Origin: an uncultured Nitrosomonas sp.
GTDB taxonomy: Bacteria; Pseudomonadota; Gammaproteobacteria; Burkholderiales; Nitrosomonadaceae
Length of the DNA: 33,663 bases
Assembly (NCBI GenBank): GCA_902826115.1
Contig: CADEDO010000031.1
Span: forward strand, 1-33,663
Direction: 5' to 3'
The translations under genes and the position numbers were made by a program. Each line of letters begins with the position of its first letter. Within the stretch, counting starts at the first letter, position 1. The notes beneath the pieces are model-generated. The model was given only the letters and a program-made list of their open reading frames with translations. It made no database searches and had not been told where the DNA came from. Of the stretch, positions 28,190 to 33,663 are shown piece by piece.

Positions 28190-29977
28190 TTAGAATGCGA
28201 CCGACATTGAGAAATGCAGACGTAATGTGCCGGTTTCATGGGCTCGAGCTAAATCCAGCGCCAAAGGACCGGCAGGGCTGCGCCAGCGAATGCCGCCGCC
28301 ATAGCCTAAAAAAGGGTGCATTTTTTGCCAACTGTCCGCTGCGCTGCCGATATCTGCAAACGCTGCGGCACCCCATTGATGCGTCAACCAATGCGTATAT
28401 TCGACAGTGCCGGTTGCCATAGCGCGGCCACCCACGATGGCATTGCCTTCTTCCACGCCAATACTTTTGAAGTCATAACCGCGAATGGATTGAATGCCAC
28501 CGGCACGAAACAGATACTCCTGAGGAATGCCAAAGCGTGAGGGAGCCAACGTATAACCGACTTCCGCACGCACATAAAGAACATGTTGAGAGCCTATTGG
28601 CCACCAGCTTTGCTGTCGTGCATAGGTACGAATAAAATCCTGATCGGAAAGCACTTGCTGGCTGCCGCCGGCGATGCGAATTTCAGTGACATCGCCTCGG
28701 CGGATGTGGAGCGGATCATCCACCACCTGACGCCGCCAGCGCCAATCGAGCGCCAATGCTTCATTGATCTGATGAATGGCTCCCGCAGGTTTTTTGTCTT
28801 CTCGCTGCCAATTTAATCCAAATTGTTCTTGAATTTCTTGCGTGCGGTGATTGCGAGTGGCGCCAATTTTTTCCTCCGCTGTCTTCAGATTTTCAATGTC
28901 GGTCATTTGCAGGCTGCCACCCAATGAATAATTGATGTTATTTTGATTGGGCAAGGTATCAATACCGACAAAAAAGGTTTGACGTTTTTGTTCTAAGCGC
29001 AACATACTGGTTAGATTCCAGATTCGATTCATGAAATTATGATTGCGATAATTGATTTCGCCGCGCGCACCATTGTTCGAGCTGTATCCGCCACCAAAGG
29101 CAAAGCGCTGCGATTGCGCTTCGGTCAGAATCACTTGCACGGGAATGGATCGATGCTGAGTGGTGTCGGGCGTAATGCTGACCGAAACAGTGCTAAATTG
29201 CGGCGCTTTTTGCAGCGCGATTTGGTAAAGATGCAGTAGATCCCGACGATAAGCATCCCCCGCCTTAAAGGTGGCCAGATTGGTGACCAAGGATGGATCA
29301 TAACGCTCCAATCCGGTGATTTGTATCTCACCAAAATAAAAAATTGGTCCGGAATCAATCACTAGAGAAAGATCTGCGCGCGCCTGATCAGTATCGATTT
29401 TTGCCTGGCTGGTCACAATATTGGCGGCGGCAAATTCCTCTTGCACTAGATTGGCGAGTAAAGTCGCTTTCGCTTGCTCCCAGTCAGAAGAACGAAATGG
29501 TGCCTCGGTTTGCAAAGGCCATGTGGCGCGAATTTGCTCCATACGCTGTTGGTATTTGGTGTCTGCTTGCGTGATTGCGCCGTGGAATTCTATGGCAACG
29601 GAGCCAATGCGCGTTAAGATACCGGGATCGACTTTGATCTCGGGTTTGGTGATTTCACCTTGGGTCTGATGCGATAAAGAAATTATCGGCGAGAAATAAC
29701 CCTCTGTTACCAATAAATTACGAATTTCCTTTTGTGCGCGATACAAATAAGTTTTTTCCGCAGTACTGTCCGGGAAGGGTTCGGTGGGCAATTTAAAATA
29801 CTTGATGAGAAATTCTTTAATGTCGTCGGGTGCCGACAGTATCACTATGGCTGAGTTTTTTGCTGTATCGTCGGATTCATCTGCCACAGCGATGCTAGGT
29901 ATCATTGTCATGGATAACAGAATGACGAAACAAAACTGAATATAAAAATGATGAGTTTTTGATGCGATACTTGGCAT
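28190..29977 (-). CDS. tamA: Translocation and assembly module subunit TamA (Omp85 family)
   Basis: TamA is an outer-membrane Omp85 barrel with periplasmic POTRA domains, partner of TamB. From ATG 29977 the protein has 595 residues: a signal peptide ending near AVADES, about three POTRA domains (YLYRAQKEIRNLLVTEGYFS, FYFGEIQITGLERYDPSLV), and a barrel in the last 330 or so. The barrel contains FAFGGGYSSNNGARGEINYR and IRGYDFKS, the RGY-type motif of Omp85 proteins, and the chain ends in the aromatic C-terminal residue expected of outer-membrane barrels (SMSVAF). An in-frame TTG at 29998 would add seven residues before the signal peptide and is less likely. It is transcribed away from the uracil-DNA glycosylase gene. 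Confidence 0.93.
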   Translation of the reverse strand: MPSIASKTHHFYIQFCFVILLSMTMIPSIAVADESDDTAKNSAIVILSAPDDIKEFLIKYFKLPTEPFPDSTAEKTYLYRAQKEIRNLLVTEGYFSPIISLSHQTQGEITKPEIKVDPGILTRIGSVAIEFHGAITQADTKYQQRMEQIRATWPLQTEAPFRSSDWEQAKATLLANLVQEEFAAANIVTSQAKIDTDQARADLSLVIDSGPIFYFGEIQITGLERYDPSLVTNLATFKAGDAYRRDLLHLYQIALQKAPQFSTVSVSITPDTTQHRSIPVQVILTEAQSQRFAFGGGYSSNNGARGEINYRNHNFMNRIWNLTSMLRLEQKRQTFFVGIDTLPNQNNINYSLGGSLQMTDIENLKTAEEKIGATRNHRTQEIQEQFGLNWQREDKKPAGAIHQINEALALDWRWRRQVVDDPLHIRRGDVTEIRIAGGSQQVLSDQDFIRTYARQQSWWPIGSQHVLYVRAEVGYTLAPSRFGIPQEYLFRAGGIQSIRGYDFKSIGVEEGNAIVGGRAMATGTVEYTHWLTHQWGAAAFADIGSAADSWQKMHPFLGYGGGIRWRSPAGPLALDLARAHETGTLRLHFSMSVAF

Positions 29978-30092
29978 AGTGACTCGATCTAAAACCAACT
30001 ATGGTTTCAGTTTCAATAACTCCTTTTATAGGCTGAGCATTTGCGAGGGGTGCGGTATCCAGATAGAGAAATCATTGAGCAAACACTGAATT

Positions 30093-30121
30093 TTGCGAAC
30101 ACACTGTCCATATTTTATAAC
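30093..30121 (+). promoter_or_regulatory. Putative sigma-70 promoter of the UDG-tautomerase-uvrC unit
   Basis: TTGCGA (30093-30098, 4 of 6 consensus) and TATAAC (30116-30121, 5 of 6) are separated by 17 bases. Transcription would start near 30128, giving a leader of about 15 bases before the ATG at 30143. I noticed no LexA-type operator in this region. Confidence 0.5.
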
Positions 30122-30142
30122 CCTTTACGATAATCTTTACGA

Positions 30143-30814
30143 ATGACTAATGATTCTTTAACGCAGGCATGCGCAGTGTTGGATCCGCTGGATTGTCAGC
30201 AATGCCCACGCCTATCTGATTTTTTGCGGTCGGTAAAAACCAAATATCCCGAATATCATGCACGGCCAGTCAGCGCTTTTGGTGATATCGATCCTAAGTT
30301 ACTCATTGTTGGTTTGGCACCGGGCATGCATGGCGCCAACCGAACGGGCCGGCCATTTACCGGTGATTATGCAGGGATTCTACTCTACCAGACGTTGCAT
30401 AAGTTTGGTTTTGCCACTCGACATGAGTCGCTTTCAGCGGATGACGGATTACAGTTGACGGGATGTCGCATTACTAATGCGGTGAAATGCTTGCCGCCGG
30501 AAAACAAACCCATTCCCACTGAAATCAAACAATGCAATCAGTATCTGGTGACTGAGGTCAAGGCATTCATGCAAAATGGCGGCGTGGCACTGCTTGCGCT
30601 GGGGACAGTAGCACATCAGGCGGTGTTAATGAGCTTGCAGCTTAAGTTAAAGGATTATCCGTTTGGTCACGGCATTGCCCATCATTTGCCGCTGGGAAAT
30701 GGCCTGAAACTCTATGACAGCTATCATTGTAGCCGCTACAATACGCAGACCAAACGCCTTACAACAGAAATGTTTGAACAGGTGTTTGAGAATATGGTTG
30801 CCGATATGAAATGA
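30143..30814 (+). CDS. Uracil-DNA glycosylase, family 5 (UDGb type)
   Basis: It removes uracil and other deaminated bases from DNA, opening base-excision repair. The 223-residue protein has the family motif GLAPGMHGANRTGRPFTGD and the C-terminal motif DSYHCSRYNTQTKRLT, which match the family 5 pattern rather than Ung. Four cysteines, C18 and C21 (LDCQQCPRL), C116 (VKCLPP) and C131 (IKQCN), are placed like the iron-sulfur ligands of family 4/5 enzymes. The first motif lacks the catalytic aspartate or asparagine of Ung, which is normal for UDGb. The gene opens a compact rightward unit with a tautomerase and uvrC. Confidence 0.88.
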   Translation: MTNDSLTQACAVLDPLDCQQCPRLSDFLRSVKTKYPEYHARPVSAFGDIDPKLLIVGLAPGMHGANRTGRPFTGDYAGILLYQTLHKFGFATRHESLSADDGLQLTGCRITNAVKCLPPENKPIPTEIKQCNQYLVTEVKAFMQNGGVALLALGTVAHQAVLMSLQLKLKDYPFGHGIAHHLPLGNGLKLYDSYHCSRYNTQTKRLTTEMFEQVFENMVADMK

Positions 30815-30849
30815 TCGGAACATTACTAAATTCACAGGAGAAATTGAAC

Positions 30850-31038
30850 ATGCCGTATGTCAATATCCGCGTTGCCGGAAAGTTAACGCGCGAACAAAAA
30901 AAACAAATTGCCGCCGAATTGACTGACACTCTGGAGCGTATCGCCAAGAAACCAAAATCTTATACCTATATCAGTTTTGATGAAATTCCTGATGAAAATT
31001 GGGCAATTGCGGGAAAGTTACTGGGTAATGAGGACTGA
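30850..31038 (+). CDS. Small tautomerase-superfamily protein (4-OT-like), divergent
   Basis: This 62-residue protein starts MPYVNIRVAG, so removal of methionine would expose the N-terminal proline that serves as catalytic base in tautomerases. The start at ATG 30850 is supported by AGGAG about 10 bases upstream; a frame-open extension to 30811 overlaps the glycosylase gene and has no such support. Aligned without gaps to 4-oxalocrotonate tautomerase, P1, P34, E44 and I52 agree, but R11 is L, R39 is Y, F50 is W, and GIGG at 51-54 is AIAG. The substrate is therefore unknown, and classical 4-OT activity is unlikely. It lies 35 bases after the glycosylase and 5 before uvrC. Confidence 0.8.
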   Translation: MPYVNIRVAGKLTREQKKQIAAELTDTLERIAKKPKSYTYISFDEIPDENWAIAGKLLGNED

Positions 31039-31043
31039 GTAGT

Positions 31044-32861
31044 TTGTCGAACACCGATTTTGATGCAAAGGATTTTTGTGTAAATCTGCCCCTTCAGCCA
31101 GGCGTTTATCGCATGATCAATGCCAAAGGCGAGGTGATCTATGTTGGCAAGGCAGTGAGTCTGAAAAAAAGGGTTTCTTCTTATTTTCAGAAATCCAATC
31201 TAGGACCCAGAATACAACTCATGATTTCGCAAGTGGCCGGAATTGAAACAACGGTCACTCGTTCCGAGGCTGAGGCGCTATTACTTGAGAATAATTTAAT
31301 CAAGAGCCTGAAACCGCGCTACAACATCATTTTCCGGGACGATAAAACCTATCCCTATGTTATTCTGAGCGGTCACAGCTTTCCTCGTTTGGGCTTTTAC
31401 CGTGGGGTATTGGACAAGACGCATCAGTATTTTGGGCCTTATCCAAATGCTGGCATCGTCAGAGAAAGCATACAATTGCTGCAAAAAATATTCCGGTTGC
31501 GTACTTGCGAAGATAGCGTATTCAGCAATCGCACCCGTCCATGCCTATTGTTCCAGATCAAAAGATGCAGCGGACCCTGTGTCAATCAAATTTCCCCGCA
31601 AGCGTATCAAAGTGATGTCAGGAGCGCCGAGCTGTTTTTGCAAGGCAAACAGACTGAAGTGATGGAAGCCATTTCAGTCAAGATGCAACAGGCAGCGGAT
31701 CGGATGGAATATGAACAGGCAGCTTTGTTGCGGGATCAGATTCAGGCCTTACGTAAAATCCGCGAGAAACAGTTTGTCGATAGCGGCAAGGCGCTTGATG
31801 CGGATGTGGTCGCGTGCGTGTTCATCAAAGATGGTGCGGGTAAGGTTTGTGTCAATCTTGCGATGATCAGAGGTGGGCGGCATTTGGGCGACAAGAGTTT
31901 TTTTCCTCAGAATGCGGACGATTGCACACCGGCCAGTGTCATTGAGGCCTTCCTGGCGCAACATTATCTGAATAGGAGTGTGCCGCCATTGATTATCCTG
32001 GGTGAAAAAATCAAGCGCGAAGCTTTGCAGGAATTATTAACTAATCAATGTGGGCATAAAATCGCGATTAATACCAATCCAGTGGGTGAAAAACGCGTCT
32101 GGCTGGATATGGCTGCTGAGAATGCTCACTTGGCGCTAACACAAATGATGAGCCGACAGGCCAGTCAGGAGAAACGCTTATTGGCGTTGCAGCAGGCATT
32201 GAATATGCCCGGATTAAATCGTATTGAATGTTTTGACATCAGTCATACCCTGGGTGAAGCTACCGTTGCATCCTGTGTGGTGTACGACAATTATGCCATG
32301 CGTAATAATGAATACCGTCGTTTTAACATCGAAGGCATTACGCCTGGTGATGATTATGCTGCCATGCGTGAAGCACTATCCCGGCGCTATCAGAAAGTAG
32401 TGAGAGGCGAAGGGCAATTGCCGGATTTGATTCTGATTGATGGCGGAAAAGGTCAAATCTCTGCTGCACAAGAAGCGTTACAAGAATTGGGTATTAGTGA
32501 TGCGAATTTGCTGGGTGTGGCCAAAGGGGAAGAACGCAAGCCGGGTCTGGAACAATTGATTTTTCCGCCCCCTAAAAAGCCGTTACAATTACCCAGCGAA
32601 CATCCTGCATTGCACCTTATTCAACAAATACGTGATGAAGCCCATCGCTTTGCAATCCAAGGTCACCGAGGCAGGCGTGGAAAGGCCAGAACCAGTTCAA
32701 GCCTGGAAACTATCACCGGAGTAGGTGCTAAACGCAGGCAGCGTTTATTAGGTCGATTTGGCGGGTTAAAAGGAGTGTTAACTGCCAGTATAGAAGAATT
32801 GCAACAAACAGAAGGGATAAGCCGTAAATTAGCCGAAAAAATATATAAAGAATTGCATTAA
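31044..32861 (+). CDS. uvrC: Excinuclease ABC subunit C
   Basis: UvrC makes both incisions around bulky DNA lesions in nucleotide-excision repair, in complex with UvrB. The 605-residue protein begins with the GIY-YIG nuclease (QPGVYRM, VIYVGKAVSLKKRVSSYF). A UVR domain that contacts UvrB follows at about 205-240 (RMEYEQAALLRDQIQALRKI), then an RNase H-like nuclease (IECFDISHTLGEATVASCVV, LPDLILIDGGKGQ) and C-terminal helix-hairpin-helix motifs (ITGVGAKRRQRLLGRFGGLK). The start is TTG at 31044, five bases after the tautomerase stop, with GAGGA about 9 bases upstream; the next ATG is inside the GIY-YIG domain. A terminator hairpin follows. Confidence 0.96.
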   Translation: MSNTDFDAKDFCVNLPLQPGVYRMINAKGEVIYVGKAVSLKKRVSSYFQKSNLGPRIQLMISQVAGIETTVTRSEAEALLLENNLIKSLKPRYNIIFRDDKTYPYVILSGHSFPRLGFYRGVLDKTHQYFGPYPNAGIVRESIQLLQKIFRLRTCEDSVFSNRTRPCLLFQIKRCSGPCVNQISPQAYQSDVRSAELFLQGKQTEVMEAISVKMQQAADRMEYEQAALLRDQIQALRKIREKQFVDSGKALDADVVACVFIKDGAGKVCVNLAMIRGGRHLGDKSFFPQNADDCTPASVIEAFLAQHYLNRSVPPLIILGEKIKREALQELLTNQCGHKIAINTNPVGEKRVWLDMAAENAHLALTQMMSRQASQEKRLLALQQALNMPGLNRIECFDISHTLGEATVASCVVYDNYAMRNNEYRRFNIEGITPGDDYAAMREALSRRYQKVVRGEGQLPDLILIDGGKGQISAAQEALQELGISDANLLGVAKGEERKPGLEQLIFPPPKKPLQLPSEHPALHLIQQIRDEAHRFAIQGHRGRRGKARTSSSLETITGVGAKRRQRLLGRFGGLKGVLTASIEELQQTEGISRKLAEKIYKELH

Positions 32862-32876
32862 GCATCCATAATGGCT

Positions 32877-32903
32877 CGTTGATTATATAATTCAACGCTT
32901 TTT
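32877..32903 (+). terminator. Probable intrinsic terminator after uvrC
   Basis: CGTTGA (32877-32882) pairs with TCAACG (32892-32897) across a 9-base AT loop and is followed by C and five T residues. The stem is short, so termination may be partial and some transcript may continue into pgsA. A second small repeat, TATCC and GGATA, lies closer to pgsA and is not called. Confidence 0.5.
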
Positions 32904-32963
32904 AGTCCTGCCGTATCCGTCAAAATGGATATCCTTTTAATTGTCAGTTAAAGCTACAACAAT

Positions 32964-33548
32964 ATGCCTTACAATCTGCCCAATCTACTAACATGGCTAA
33001 GAATACTGGCCATACCGTTATTTGTTGGTATCTTTTATTTTCCCCATTCCTGGTTGTCTCCCACTAATCAGAACTTAGTCGCTACCGCAATTTTTGCGGG
33101 CGCAGCCATTACGGATTGGCTAGATGGCTATCTGGCCCGGATTCTGGATCAAACATCGGCTTTTGGCGCATTTCTTGATCCGGTAGCTGATAAATTAATG
33201 GTTTCTGCTGCATTGATTGTGCTGGTTTATCTGGGACGCCTGGATGCACCCATTGCTTTGATTATCATTGGGCGGGAAATTACAGTTTCAGCTTTACGTG
33301 AATGGATGGCGCAAATAGGTCGGTCGAAAAGTGTCGCAGTATCTTTCCTGGGTAAAATCAAAACAACTTCACAAATGATTGCGATTCCTTTATTGCTTTA
33401 TCATGACAATATCGGCGCAAGCTTTAATCCGCAAGAAATTGGTACATGGCTTATTTATATTGCTGCTGTTTTAACCCTGTGGTCCATGTTTTATTATTTA
33501 AAAGCTGCTTTGCCGCAGGTACTCAGCGATGAGAAAAAGAATTCTTAA
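32964..33548 (+). CDS. pgsA: CDP-diacylglycerol-glycerol-3-phosphate 3-phosphatidyltransferase
   Basis: This inner-membrane enzyme makes phosphatidylglycerol phosphate, the committed step to phosphatidylglycerol and cardiolipin. The 194-residue protein has several hydrophobic helices and a perfect CDP-alcohol phosphatidyltransferase signature: D54-G55, A58-R59, G68, D72 and D76 (DGYLAR...GAFLDPVAD). The N-terminus, NLPNLLTWLRILAIPLFVG, is typical. The order uvrC-pgsA is widely conserved in proteobacteria. A weak hairpin terminator lies in the 102-base gap before it; I cannot assign a clear promoter or Shine-Dalgarno sequence. Downstream is a convergent gene rather than the tRNA cluster that follows pgsA in E. 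coli. Confidence 0.96.
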   Translation: MPYNLPNLLTWLRILAIPLFVGIFYFPHSWLSPTNQNLVATAIFAGAAITDWLDGYLARILDQTSAFGAFLDPVADKLMVSAALIVLVYLGRLDAPIALIIIGREITVSALREWMAQIGRSKSVAVSFLGKIKTTSQMIAIPLLLYHDNIGASFNPQEIGTWLIYIAAVLTLWSMFYYLKAALPQVLSDEKKNS

Positions 33549-33607
33549 AATTGTGCTACCTATCTGTGCCTGGTACCGACTGCCTTGGAACGTTTCTCAA
33601 CGGTCTG

Positions 33608-33663
33608 CTAGTGAGCATTATCTTTACGGATGACGGTCCAGATGGTTCTGAGGATGATCCAAA
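33608..33663 (-). CDS. C-terminal fragment, probably a bacterial sugar transferase
   Basis: Read on the minus strand, the last 53 coding bases give WIILRTIWTVIRKDNAH followed by TAG (33610-33608). This resembles the C-terminus of polyprenyl-phosphate sugar transferases (initiating transferases of exopolysaccharide synthesis), which commonly end in a DLWIILRTxxxVLRxxGAY-like helix. Only 17 residues are visible, and the rest lies outside the window. If correct, an exopolysaccharide cluster starts or ends here, convergent with pgsA. The 59 bases between the two stop codons contain no clear terminator. Confidence 0.55.
   Translation of the reverse strand, partial: WIILRTIWTVIRKDNAH

Noticed and set aside
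28384..29669. Several open frames on the plus strand opposite tamA
   Set aside because: Shadows of the tamA coding frame; tamA and tamB show clear family motifs and no plus-strand frame does.
30120..30142. CTTTACGA repeated twice just before the UDG gene
   Set aside because: Two 8-base copies in a short leader; probably chance, with no matching copies noticed at other genes.

Overview
The window is a dense stretch of chromosome from a moderately AT-rich Gram-negative bacterium, most likely a betaproteobacterium. Nitrosomonas-like organisms are my best guess, from gene order and protein style rather than any marker gene. It has outer-membrane assembly genes (bamB, tamA, tamB), type IV pilus genes (fimV, pilF) and two gene strings familiar from beta- and gammaproteobacteria: leuC-leuD-leuB-asd-fimV-truA-trpF-trpB-trpA-accD and ndk-rlmN-pilF-rodZ-ispG-hisS-yfgM-bamB-der. 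I see no insertion sequence, prophage, CRISPR array or toxin-antitoxin pair.

Layout. Positions 1-320 hold a leftward stable-RNA unit: a promoter with two consensus hexamers, tRNA-Gly(GCC), then tRNA-Cys(GCA) cut by the window edge. A non-coding stretch leads to an MFS transporter (698-1843). Next come leucine biosynthesis (leuCDB, 1924-5068), aspartate-semialdehyde dehydrogenase (asd) with a probable terminator, and the hub protein FimV. After these come tRNA pseudouridine synthase truA, the late tryptophan genes trpFBA, accD, and a DUF3025 protein of unknown function. From 14724 to 24268 runs the nucleoside diphosphate kinase to Der string: nucleotide balance, rRNA/tRNA methylation, pilus pilotin, cell shape, isoprenoid synthesis, histidyl-tRNA synthetase, and envelope and ribosome assembly.

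The only large leftward genes are tamA and tamB (24338-29977), which converge on der and diverge from a rightward repair cluster. That cluster is a family 5 uracil-DNA glycosylase, a small divergent tautomerase and uvrC, followed by a terminator hairpin and pgsA. The last 53 coding bases are the leftward C-terminus of what looks like an exopolysaccharide sugar transferase.

How the genes fit together. Most are housekeeping genes. trpF and trpB overlap by 4 bases, pilF/rodZ and ispG/hisS by 1 base, which points to translational coupling. Several starts are GTG or TTG. I found no clearly undescribed system. The points most worth a second look are the tautomerase lacking both catalytic arginines of classical 4-oxalocrotonate tautomerase, between two DNA-repair genes; the long N-terminal extensions of RodZ and TrpA; the DUF3025 gene after accD; and the arrangement of window ends, where uvrC-pgsA and tRNA-Gly-tRNA-Cys look like halves of one ancestral locus separated by an inversion.
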